Assembly: GCF_963082655.1 (NCBI RefSeq) | Contig: NC_081556.1 | Span: 70,231,227-70,295,226, forward strand | Length of the DNA: 64,000 bases | Direction of reading: 5' to 3' | Source: Stomoxys calcitrans | Taxonomy: Eukaryota > Arthropoda > Insecta > Diptera > Muscidae | Shown here: piece after piece, positions 33,269 to 43,500 of the stretch | Position numbering within the stretch: position 1 is the first letter of the stretch | Layout: every line of letters starts with the position of its first letter | Made by a program: the position numbers and the translations under genes | The notes under the pieces: model-generated | Database searches by the model: none | The model's input: only the letters and a program-made list of their open reading frames with translations | Told to the model about the DNA's origin: nothing

Positions 33269-34294
33269 TTATACCCTCCACCATAAGTTGGGGGGTATAC
33301 TAAATTCGTCATTCTGTTTGTAACTACTCGAAATATTCGTATGAGACCCCATAAAGTATATATATTCTTGATCGTCGTGACATTTTATGTCGATCTAGCC
33401 ATGTCCGTCCGTCTGTCCGTCCGTCCGTCTGTCTGTCGAAAGCACGCTTACTTCCGAAGGAGTAAAACTAGCCGCTTGAAATTTTGCACAAATACTTCTT
33501 ATTAGTGTAGGTCGGTTGGTATTGTAAATGGGCCATATCGGTCCATGTTTTGATATAGCTGCCATATAAACCGATCTTGGTTCTTGACTTGTTGAGCCTC
33601 TAGAGTGCGCAATTATTATCCGATTGAAATGAAATTTTGCACGACGTGTTTTGTTATTATATCCAACAACTGTGCCGAGTATGGTTCAAATCGGTCCATA
33701 ACCTGATATAGCTGCCATATAAACCGATCTTGGGTCTTGACTTCTTGAGCCTCTAGAGGGCGCAATTCTAATCCGAATGGAATGGAATTTCGCACGACGT
33801 GTTTTGTTATGATACCCAACAACTGTGCCAAGTATAGTTTAAATCGGTCCATAACCTAATATAGCTGCCATATAAACCGATCTTGGGTCTTGACCTCTTG
33901 AGCCTCTAGAGGGCACAATTCTTATCCGATTTGAATGAAATTTTGTACGACGGGTCCTCTCATGACCATCAACAAACGTGTTTATTTTGGTCTGAATCGG
34001 TCTATAGCCCGATACAGATCCCATATAAATCGTTCTCTCTATTTTACTTCGTGAGCCCCAATGGGCGCAATTCGTATACGAATTGGCTGAAATTTTACAC
34101 AGGTCTCCAACATATAATTTAATTGTGGTCCGAACCGGACCATATCTTGATATCGTTTTAATAGCAGAGCAACTCTTTTCTTATATCCCTTTTTGCCTAA
34201 GAAGAGATGCCGGGAAAAGAACTCGACAAATGCGATCCATGGTGGAGGGTATATAAGATTCGGCCCGGCCGAACTTAGCACGCTTTTACTTGTT
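33269..34294 (-). repeat. Cassette A acting as 3' UTR of the LINE at 34,286-35,858
   Basis: Complete: tail ttttataccctccaccataag at 33,269, core and (GTCC)3 at about 33,355-33,430, four monomers, head cggcccggccgaacttagcacgcttttacttgtt. The head AAC AAG TAA (minus strand) supplies the last two codons and the stop of the LINE reading frame. Confidence 0.88.
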
Positions 34295-35858
34295 GCTTTT
34301 AAATCTATTTTGTAAACAGAGGACATGAGGCTGTATCGCATTTAATATAGAAGGCAATTGTATATCTATTGTATTTTTCCCATATTTATTGTTGAATCTG
34401 GGTACATTGTATCTTCCTTCTGCGCGTCTTCTTGTGTTGTATCGATGATTTATTATATTATTATTTATTATATGCAATAGGGATGAGTCGTCGTAGAATT
34501 CATTTATTATGGTGGTTTTGTATATATTTTTTACAGTCAAGATTTTATGTGTTTTTGCAAATTCTTTAATATCGTGGTTTTCGACATTGTGTGTATATAT
34601 TTGATTGATGGAGTTATGAGGGTTGGCGTTTCGCAAGTTAATCTGCGGTTCTGAGTGTACCGGTTTGCTTTTTATTAATATTTTAAGTAGCCTGTTTTGT
34701 GTTTTCTGTATTATTTTGAAGTGCGATGTATTTCCAAAAGCAGTGATTCCATGACGGATGTATGATTCAGCAAGTGAATAATAGGCTTGTTTTGTCACAT
34801 CTAGGGGAGCATAGTTGCCAAGATGGAAAATGGCATATCCAGCACTGCGTAACGTCTTGTTTAAATTTTGAATGCGTATTTTCCAGCTGAAATTACTGTC
34901 TACCATGACTCCCAGGTACTTGTACTTGTTAACAGATTCTGTGAGAGTATCGCATTTGTCATCGAGGAGTGCTGAAGTTGACTTGTTTTTGTGCAAGCAA
35001 TCATAGTTATGAAATTTTATATTTATCACACAGCTTGGCATACTGGGTAATTTAATGTGCATCAGTTTAGTTTTCGCTGCATTAATAACCAGTCCATTGT
35101 CATGGCACAATCTAGATATGATATTTAACTCCGATTGAATTATATTAATTGCTGATTCAAGCTTCTCATGAGCCACTACAATGGCAGTGTCATCGGCATA
35201 GGCGAAAGTCTCACTGGAATTCAGTTGCTTCAGCATTTCATTGGCGTATATCAGGAACAATATAGGTCCCAGTTTTGATCCCTGGTTGATCCCAGTTTTG
35301 ATCCCATATGTATGTTAAGCATACCTCTTGGCTTAAGCTATTTTCAACTTTTACTTTATAGGTTCTGCGATTCAGGTAATCTTTTATCCATTCCAGACAC
35401 TGTCCTCGAATTCCATTTCTCTCAAGAATTCGTATGATATTTTTATGGCATAGTGTGTCAAACGCTTTGCTGAAGTCAATAAAAACAACTAAACAATGCA
35501 TTCTTTTATCTAGACATTTGTTTATGTGCGTTGAGAAATGACCAAGTAATTGGTTTATGTTTTTACCTTTCTGAAATCCGTATTGACGTTTATTTATAAT
35601 TTTATATTTAGTAAGAAATCCTCTAATCCTTCTTACTATAATTTCTTCCAATATTTTTTCTATTGCGGGTAAAATAGAAATTGGTCGATAATTATTATAA
35701 TCGTTTTTAATTCCATTTTTGTATATTGGTCTAATAAGTGCAGTTTTTAACATTTTTGGCACTGAACACTCTGCTATGCTTGCATTTACGATGTTGGTTA
35801 TTGCAGGAGCTAAAAGTTTGGAGTTTACTTTTAGGTCTTTTGGTCTGATTCCATCGGT
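34286..35858 (-). pseudogene. 5'-truncated non-LTR (CR1/Jockey-group) reverse transcriptase
   Basis: Reads NNYRPISILPAIEKILEE, then FIDFSKAFDTLCHK, GIRG-QCLEWIKDYL, then (after a frameshift) FLIYANEM, FAYADDTAIVV (the catalytic YADD) and KYLGVMVDSNFSWK, to a C-terminal basic region ending NRFKSNK. The frameshift is a 23-bp tandem duplication (tcccagttttgatccc at 35,267 and 35,290). The endonuclease is missing. The 5' edge lies directly against (TTTTG)n at 35,857, so the 495-codon frame that begins with KQNKT repeats is a chance fusion. The stop codon falls in the cassette head. A paralogue of the C-terminus is at 37,150-37,440. Confidence 0.85.
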
Positions 35859-36653
35859 TTTGTTTTGTTTTGTTTTGTTTTGTTTTGTTTTGTTTTGTTT
35901 TGTTTTGTTTTGTTTTGTTTTGTTTTGTTTTGTTTTGTTTTGTTTTGTTTTGTTTTGTTTTGTTTTGTTTTGTTTTGTTTTGTTTTGTTTTGTTTTGTTT
36001 TGTTTTGTTTTGTTTTGTTTTGTTTTGTTTTGTTTTGTTTTGTTTTGTTTTGTTTTGTTTTGTTTTGTTTTGTTTTGTTTTGTTTTGTTTTGTTTTGTTT
36101 TGTTTTGTTTTGTTTTGTTTTGTTTTGTTTTGTTTTGTTTTGTTTTGTTTTGTTTTGTTTTGTTTTGTTTTGTTTTGTTTTGTTTTGTTTTGTTTTGTTT
36201 TGTTTTGTTTTGTTTTGTTTTGTTTTGTTTTGTTTTGTTTTGTTTTGTTTTGTTTTGTTTTGTTTTGTTTTGTTTTGTTTTGTTTTGTTTTGTTTTGTTT
36301 TGTTTTGTTTTGTTTTGTTTTGTTTTGTTTTGTTTTGTTTTGTTTTGTTTTGTTTTGTTTTGTTTTGTTTTGTTTTGTTTTGTTTTGTTTTGTTTTGTTT
36401 TGTTTTGTTTTGTTTTGTTTTGTTTTGTTTTGTTTTGTTTTGTTTTGTTTTGTTTTGTTTTGTTTTGTTTTGTTTTGTTTTGTTTTGTTTTGTTTTGTTT
36501 TGTTTTGTTTTGTTTTGTTTTGTTTTGTTTTGTTTTGTTTTGTTTTGTTTTGTTTTGTTTTGTTTTGTTTTGTTTTGTTTTGTTTTGTTTTGTTTTGTTT
36601 TGTTTTGTTTTGTTTTGTTTTGTTTTGTTTTGTTTTGTTTTGTTTTGTTTTGT
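35857..36653. repeat. (TTTTG)n array, about 159 units
   Basis: About 797 bp, uninterrupted by eye, the longest simple repeat here. It separates the truncated LINE from unrelated DNA at 36,654. Frames KQNKT (minus) and CFVLF (plus) are artefacts of the five-base period. Confidence 0.95.
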
Positions 36654-37149
36654 AACAGTGATCAATACTCGAGCGGATTCAAGGGATAGCTTGTTTGTGC
36701 ATATCAGCCGTACCATCTGATGCACTGAATTAAATGATACATCAAATACCCCTGGACATTGTGGCTAGACAAATTGATGCGACCACTGCCGTGAGGCTTA
36801 GGGAGCTTTCACCATGGTCATGTGGCGGCTACGGTCACTGTTTTGTTTGGACAGGAAATTGACCTTCAAACCCAACATTTTGGGTACAGTAGGAAAGGCT
36901 ACTTTTGCCCCATACACCTGCAAGAGAGCCATTTCAACTGAAAGACACACATAGACTTGCTAAACAATAAACTTCGTTCAACATCTTTATATTATACCAT
37001 TTCAGTAACTGCGCACCACTCTCCATAACTAAACAAGTATACTTTACACTGCGTTAATCACATATAAGACGCGGTATAACAGACGTTGGAACCTCAAGTC
37101 ACATCAAAATTATACAAAAAAACACCAAAAAAAAAAAAAAGATAAAAAC
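36654..37149. other. Unrecognised sequence
   Basis: No coding or repeat homology recognised. An A-run at 37,126-37,140 precedes a LINE fragment. Confidence 0.4.
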
Positions 37150-37440
37150 TTTAATGAGAAACAAATCGCCTACAGAAAATAGCAATATCTTAAATACTCG
37201 TAATATAACACGTAGAAACACACAATATGCTCAAAATCAAAAACCAACATAATGAATTCTCACCAGAAATGATTTCGAACTTTTTAAAACAACATAACAT
37301 CTTAAATGTAACAAATCTTTATAAATCTGTGATAATGAATGAGTTCGATGATATAAATCTGCTGAAAAACATTAGCCACATATACAACACAAATAGAAAA
37401 TCAAAATCACTATTTAAAACGCCAAAAATTAGAACGAAAC
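37150..37440 (+). pseudogene. LINE C-terminal fragment, same family as 34,286
   Basis: ILNVTNLYKSVIMNEFDD-INLLKNISHIYNTNRKSK parallels ILTVKNIYKTTIINEFYDDSSLLHIINNNIINHRYNTRRRAE of the other copy, clearly the same family but well diverged. It is followed directly by the cassette A head at 37,438, on the same strand. Confidence 0.75.
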
Positions 37441-38674
37441 AAGTAAAAGCGTGCTAAGTTCGGGCTGGCCGAATCTTATATACCCTGCACCATGGATCGC
37501 ATTTGTCGAGTTCTAAAACTAGTAAAAGCGTGCTAAGTTCGGCCGGGCCGAATCTTATATATCCTTCACCTTGGATTGCATTTATCGAGCCACGGTATCT
37601 CTTTTTAGACAAACAAAGGATAAAAAAAAAATTGCTATGTTTTTGGAACAATATCAAGTTATGGTTCATTGCGGACCATAATTGAACTGAATATTGGAGA
37701 CCATAGTAGAGTCATTCTGTAAAATTTCAGCCAAATCTAGTAAGAATTGCGCACTTTAGGGGCGGAAGAAATCAAGATCATATATCGGTTTATATAACAG
37801 CTATATCACGTTATGGACCGATTTAAACTATTCTTTGCACAGTGGTTGAAAGTTAAAACAAAACATGTCATGCAAAATTTCAGCCAAATCGTATAATAAT
37901 TGCGTCCTCTAGTGGCTCAAGAAGCCAAAACCCAAGATCGGTTTATATGGCAGCTATATAAAGTTATGGACCGATTTGAACTATTCTTAGCACAGTTGTT
38001 GAAAGTCATAACAAAATACATCAATCAAAATTTCAGCCAAATCGGATGAGAATTGAATCAAGAAATCAAGATCCAAGATAGGTTTCTATGACCGCTATAT
38101 CAGATTATGGACCTATTTGAACCATACTCAGCACAGTTATTGGAAGTCATAATAAAACACCTCATGCATAATTTCAGCCAAATCAAATTAGATTTGTGCC
38201 CTCTAGCGGCTCAAGAAGTCAGGACCCCAGATAGGTTTATATGACAGTTATATCAGGCTATGGACCGATTTCAACCATACCCAGCACAGTTGTTGGAAGT
38301 CATAACAAAACATCTCGGGCAAAATTTTATTCCAATCGGATAAGAATTGCGCCCTCTAGAGGCTCAAATAGTCAAGACCCAAGATTGATATATATGGCAG
38401 CTATATCAAAACATGGACCGATATGGTCCATTTACAATCCCAACCGACCTACGCTAATAAGTAGTATTTGTGCAAAATTTCAAGCGGCTAGCTTTACTCC
38501 TTCCAAAGTTAGCGTGCTTTCGACAGACAGACGGGCGGACGGTCGGACATGGCTAGATCGACATAAAATGTTACGACGATCAAGAATATACATAGTTTAT
38601 GGGGTCTCAGACGAATATTTCGGGTAGTTACAAACAGAATTACTATACCCCCATCCTAGGTGGAGGGTATAAAA
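37438..38674 (+). repeat. Cassette A, full length, with duplicated head
   Basis: AACAAGTAAAAGCG head at 37,438, followed by a second head at about 37,520 (agtaaaagcgtgctaagttcggccgggccgaatc), so roughly 80 bp are duplicated. Five to six monomers follow, then gacagacagacgggcggac, the core, and tail catcctaggtggagggtataaaa at 38,674. It lies immediately 3' of a LINE C-terminus. Confidence 0.88.
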
Positions 38675-38679
38675 CTAAA

Positions 38680-39490
38680 ATGATAATGAAGTGGTGGAAA
38701 GGCTAAGATATAATGTCAACGACGATTGACATAAATATCTCCGCAGGCAGCCATTAAATACCTACAGAACGTATTTCTGAACTCAAAAACCGCCCAAGAC
38801 TGCAGCAGATCTCTCAACGAGATGGCTAAACAGTTCAAAATTCACTTGTTCTGGGTGCCGGGCAACAGAGATATCCAAGGGAATTGTAAAGCGGACAAGC
38901 TTTCGAGACTAGGAACTACTCCACACATTTCAGGGAAACTGGAATCTGTGGGTATGCTTCTAGCGACATGTAAGCTTAGTTTTCAGGATTAGGCCCGAAG
39001 GACAACGAATGATGGATGGTTACATAAAGGGGGCTGGGAGCATTTAAAAAACTATGTGGCCTAATCTTGACTTGAAGAGGTCTACCGCTTTGCTGTCAGT
39101 GGCTAGAACAGACGTCTCAGTCATTGTGTCCGTCATGACAAGTCACTGTCTAATCGGAAAACATGCTGACAGACTGAACGTTACCGGCATCGACTTTGCA
39201 AAAGCTGTGGGGCCATCGAAGAAGAAAAGACTATAGAACACCTTCTGCGTGTGTTTCCCGCACTAGCAGTAAGAAGGAGTTCCACTTTAGGTTTCCATTT
39301 CTTTGAGAACCTGTTATATTTATTGGATGTGAACATTCGCAAATTATTGGGCTTTTTAAAGCGATCTGGATGGTTCAACGGTAGGAACCAGAAGGCATCT
39401 TTCTTCTTCCGTACCTGTGGTATCACAATGGACGAAAACGTCTAAGTGAGTCTGATGGCAGATTGCCACTTAAACCTAACCTAACCTAAT
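38680..39490 (+). pseudogene. 3' part of RNase-H LINE (I/LOA-type group)
   Basis: Translates in pieces to the RNase H segment (FKIHLFWVPGNRDIQGNCKADKLSRLGTT), the downstream C-terminal region (CLIGKHADRLNV) and a decayed Cys-His motif near EEETIEHLLCVCPAL. It ends with the 3' UTR atggttcaacggtaggaacc, caatggacgaaaacgtctaag and ccacttaaacctaacctaaccta. Several frameshifts and stops. Related copies at 19,690-22,150, 53,520-55,219 and 63,529 onward. Confidence 0.75.
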
Positions 39491-39600
39491 TGTACCGATA
39501 CTCTCGAAATTTGACAGGAATGATTTTCTTATGACTTTCAACATTGCTGGTGAATTTCATAGAAATCGGTCCAGATTTAGATACAGCTGTTTATATGTCA
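39490..39600 (-). repeat. Cassette C monomer fragment
   Basis: accgatactctcgaaatttgacaggaatgattttcttatgac...ggtgaatttcatagaaatcggtccagatttagatacagctg matches the 152-bp C monomer at 1,590-1,900. Only one unit remains. Confidence 0.65.
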
Positions 39601-42390
39601 ATATGTTTTACGAAGAATCTCTTACTCAAATACTCTAACTCACCTGCTTTCACAAGTACCCATCCCTCAGAACAATATAACAACACGGGTAGTATCTTTG
39701 TCTTGCATAGTGTAATCTTCGCCTGTCGAGAGATGACCTTGTTATACCCTCCACCATAAGATGGGGGGTATACTAATTTCGTCATTTTGTTTGTAACTAC
39801 TCGAAATATTCGTCTGAGACCCCATAAAGTATATATATTCTTGATCGTCGCGACATTTTATGTCGATCTAGCCATGTCCGTCCGTCTGTCCGTCTGTCCG
39901 TCCGTCCGTCTGTCTGTCTGTCGAAAGCACGCTAACTTCCGAAGGAGTAAAGCTATCCGCTTGAAATTTTGCACAAATACTTCTTATTAGTGTAGGTCGG
40001 TTGGTATTTTAAATGGGCCATATCGGTCCATGTTTTGATATAGCTGCCATATAAACCGATTTAGGGTCTAGACTTCTTGAGCCTCTATAGTGCGCAATTC
40101 TTATCCGATTGGAATGAAATTTTGCATGACGTGTTTTCTTATGATATCCAACAACTGTGCCAAGTATGGTTCAAATCGGTCCATAACCTGATATAGCTGC
40201 CATATAAACCGATCTTGGGTCTTGACATCTTGAGCCTCTAGAGGGCGCAATTCTTATCCGATTTGAATGAAATTTTGCACGACGTGTGTTGTTATGATAT
40301 CCAACAACTGTGCTAAGTATGGTTCAAATCGGTTCATAACCTGATATAGCTGCCATATAAACCGATCTGGGATCTTCACTTCTTGAGCCTCTAGAGGTCG
40401 CAATTTTTATCCGATTTGCCTGAAATTTTGTACGACGGATTCTCTCATGACCATTAACATACGTGTTTATTATGGTCTGAATCGGTATATAGCCCGATAC
40501 AGCTCCCATATAAATCGATCTCTCTATTTTATTTCTTGAGCTCACAAAGGGCGCAATTCTAATTCGAATTGGCTGACATTTTACACAGGTCTCCAGCATA
40601 TAATTTAATTGTGGTCCAAACCGGACCATATCTTGATATCGCTCTAATAGCAGAGCAAATCTTTTCTTATATCCTTTTTTGCCTAAGAAGAGATGCCGGG
40701 AAAAGAACTCGACAAATGCGATCCATGGTGGAGGGTATATAAGATTCGGCCCGGCCGAACTTAGCACGCTTTTACTTGTTTCTAAACTGCTTACTTAGTC
40801 CAAAGTAGCATCTGTTTGCCAGTACTACTCATCGCTTTATCTCAAAACTGGTGTCATTCGTTTCGGTTACGGCGGTGCCGAGGTGGATGAATTTGCTGAA
40901 TATCTCAAAGTTGTGGTTCCCAACTTTCTCCATTTTCTTTATCTGCTCGGTTGTACAAGGCGTTTTGGGATCCATCCATTTCGTCTTATCTCCATTTACT
41001 GCCAGACCCATTTTCACTGACTTTCTTTCGATTCTTTCAAAGGCAGCAGTTACTACTTCCTGGGACCGACATATGATGTCAATGTCAGTTTGCCATATTT
41101 ATTCACATCTGCATCTCGTATAATCTTCTCCAGCAGGATATTAAAGAGATCACACGATAGGCTGTCTCCTTGTCTGAAACCTCGTTTGGAATGGTTCGGA
41201 GAGATTTTTTCCTATTCTAACTGAAAAACGCGTATCAGCTGACGTATATTCTAACTGAAAAACGATACCAAACTCAGACATGCCTTGAAATACCTTTGAA
41301 CGTAAGGGGGTATCGATCTCATTGACTTTAGGTTTGAATCTTTACACAGTACGATCTTGAGTATCTTGTATGCGATGGGGAGCAAACTTATTCCTTTGTA
41401 GTTGGCACATTCCGTCTTGTCTCCTTTTTGGTGTACGGGACATGGCATGCTGAGGTTCCAATTATCGGACATGCGTTCTTCTAGCCAGATTGGGCAGATA
41501 AGCTGATGCATACTCCTTATAAGCGCGCCGCCTCGGGTCTTAAATAGTTCAGCGTGTAACCCGTCGGCTCTTGGTGCCTTGTTGTTCTTTAGTCGGGTCA
41601 CTGCTACTTGGAATTCGTTCGGACTAGGAGTTAAACATTCTATACCATCGTCATTGATTGGTTCTGCGGTATCCTCTTCGCCGCCAACGTTGGACACTAG
41701 CAGAGTAAAATGTTCTTTCCATATCCTCAGCATGCCATCTGTGTCAGTTACCAGATTTCCTTCTTTGTCTCTGTAGAAGGTTGTGCCTGCACCAAATCCA
41801 TCGGTTTGATGTTTAATTCTTTGGTAGAATTTCCGGACTTCATTGTGACTCCTATACATCTCAATTCGCTCACACGTACGTCTTTCCATTTCCTTTTTCT
41901 TTCTGCGGAATAGACGTTTTTCCTCTCTGCATGTCTCCTGATACCTCTCCTTCATCAGGCGCATTGCTTCTGATTACAGGGTTGCTCTACATGCCGCATT
42001 CTTGGGTTCAGTAGCATCTCGACACTCATACCATGGGTTTCTTGGGGAGGCTTTCGGCACTCAAGTACGGATTTCGCGGCATTTTCCATGGAGTGGGCAA
42101 TGGTTTGACAGTTACTGGCCCAGCACCGCATCCGCACGGATTTTATAGGATTGCCCTTAGCCGCTTGCTCTAAGATCGGACGCTTGTCTGCAACCTCCCT
42201 TAACCTGGGAACAGACGCTGATGTTGGCCATTGGTAAGTTGAAGGTGCCAATAACTCGCCGTGTCATCTCGAGTATCATTGACACTCAGTTGAAAAAAGC
42301 TTTCCAATATCCGCAACCCGTGGATGCGCCCAGTAGCTTTCAGCCAATTTCTCACGTTCTTTAGCTCGACTCCCTTTGAAAACAATGGCT
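39597..42390 (-). pseudogene. RTE-type LINE, split by cassette A
   Basis: Minus-strand order: NAAKSVLECRKPPQ (42,110), an Arg/Lys-rich linker (EEKRLFRRKKKEMERR), FYQRIKHQTDGF, RLKNNKAPRADGLHAELFK (RT start), CANYKGISLLPIAYKIL, then (after decay) GLAVNGDKTKWM and FSKFIHLGTAVTETNDTSFEIKR, a cassette, and finally SRQAKITLCKTKILPVLLYCSEGWVL. These blocks are typical of RTE-group reverse transcriptases. The YADD region and endonuclease are lost or decayed. Non-functional. Confidence 0.75.
39744..40780 (-). repeat. Cassette A, full length, nested in RTE LINE
   Basis: Tail ttataccctccaccataag at 39,742, core and (GTCY)n at about 39,830-39,920, five monomers, perfect head at 40,780. Flanked by the 6-bp direct repeat CTTGTT (39,738-39,743 and 40,775-40,780). 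Removing the cassette with one repeat restores an uninterrupted LINE reading frame across the joint. Confidence 0.9.
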
Positions 42391-42935
42391 AAAGTAATTC
42401 ATACACATAAAATAAAACAAATACCAAAAATGTTTCTGTCAGTTCATCAGTAATACCTCTTCGATATTTAGGCAGATTTTTGTATTTAAAACAGCAGATT
42501 TTAAAATCGTAGACGAAACAGCAGCCCTATGTTTGTTGAAACAGCAGTAATATTTGCTTTCCCATTTTCAGCAGACAAAAACTGCTATTTTGCAAATATT
42601 TTTCCTATTTTGTATAAAACAAATTTGTTGAGTGAATAATAAACAGTGATTGTTTAAGAGCTATAGGAAAGTTTTTTTTTTTTTTTAACAAGCACATAAA
42701 ACTCAGAAAAAAGCATGAGATCTTTACTTGAATCGATAGTACGGTCCATATAATTTAATGTTTGGAGATTATTTGATGCAAATCCATCCGCTTAGTCCAA
42801 TTTTGTAACTTTTTCCAACATTTCGGCCGGTATCTCAAGAATAAATGCTTCAATGTTGTCTTCCAATGCGTCAATTAAAGCGTACTTGTCTGTATCGACA
42901 TGAGCTTTAACATAGCACCACAAACAATCCCATAG
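42391..42935. other. AT-rich DNA, no gene
   Basis: Contains a T-run at 42,671-42,686. Nothing recognisable. Confidence 0.4.
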
Positions 42936-43040
42936 CAGCCAGTTGTATTTACCGGATTGACCCGATGAATTCCTTCATCGGCAAGGGCTGCCGCCTCAGT
43001 GTACCACACACTGCTACTACAACAACAACAACAACCACAA
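42936..43040 (-). mobile_element. Short interspersed repeat with (CAA)n edge
   Basis: cagttgtatttaccggattgacccgatgaattccttcatcggcaagggctgccgcctcagtgtaccacacactgctactacaacaacaac is a motif I recognise as common in higher flies, with (CAA)n at one edge and a gatgaa/ttcatc hairpin inside. Probably a small SINE-like element; its class is uncertain. Confidence 0.45.
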
Positions 43041-43500
43041 AAAATAGTCTAAAGTCGTTTAATCGCACGATCTAGGCGGTCAATTGACCGGTCCCTAACG
43101 TGAAATAAAATATTCACCGAACTCGCCTCTCAATAAGTCCATTGTTACGAGTGCTATGTGGCATGTTGAAACGTCTTCTTGAAAACACATGTCATTGCGA
43201 AGAAGCCATTGAGTGAAGCGGACGTGTTTTCATTTCGCTCCTAAAAGAATAATGTCTGTATTTCGGAATAGGTAGTAACCTATTACGAAAAAATTTTAAA
43301 GACTTTTTGGATGAAGCTCAAAATGAACTCCAAAGACCCAACAGCTGCGGTGATGGCGTCAGACCGCCTCATGTTGTACTCCCCTACTATAGGTGTGGGT
43401 GCCTCGGCATCTGTAGTCGAGAGTACTTTTTCAAGCGCACAAATAGTCGTCAGACTAATTAATGAGGAAGAAACGGATAAACCAGAGGGATGAACAGTTC
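43041..43500. other. Unassigned, possibly LINE 5' flank
   Basis: A 60-codon plus frame at 43,311-43,493 has ASASVVESTFSSAQIVV, faintly like the C-terminal dimerisation motif of hAT transposases. Too short to call. Confidence 0.25.

Noticed and set aside
33269..34294. Cassette as a DNA transposon with terminal inverted repeats
   Set aside because: The inverted motif is subterminal at the head, tails are A-rich or pentanucleotide, 5' truncation is common and the element is joined to LINE coding. Retroposition fits better.
35238..36725. 495-codon minus-strand frame: KQNKT repeats fused to reverse transcriptase
   Set aside because: The N-terminal part is just the (CAAAA)n array read in frame; the RT part is a truncated LINE. 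No sign of a real fusion gene.
39474..39489. Telomeric repeat array
   Set aside because: Only two or three CCTAA units at LINE 3' ends; too short and interstitial.
43311..43493. hAT transposase C-terminus
   Set aside because: Similarity is limited to a few residues (STFSSAQIVV) and there are no flanking transposase blocks.
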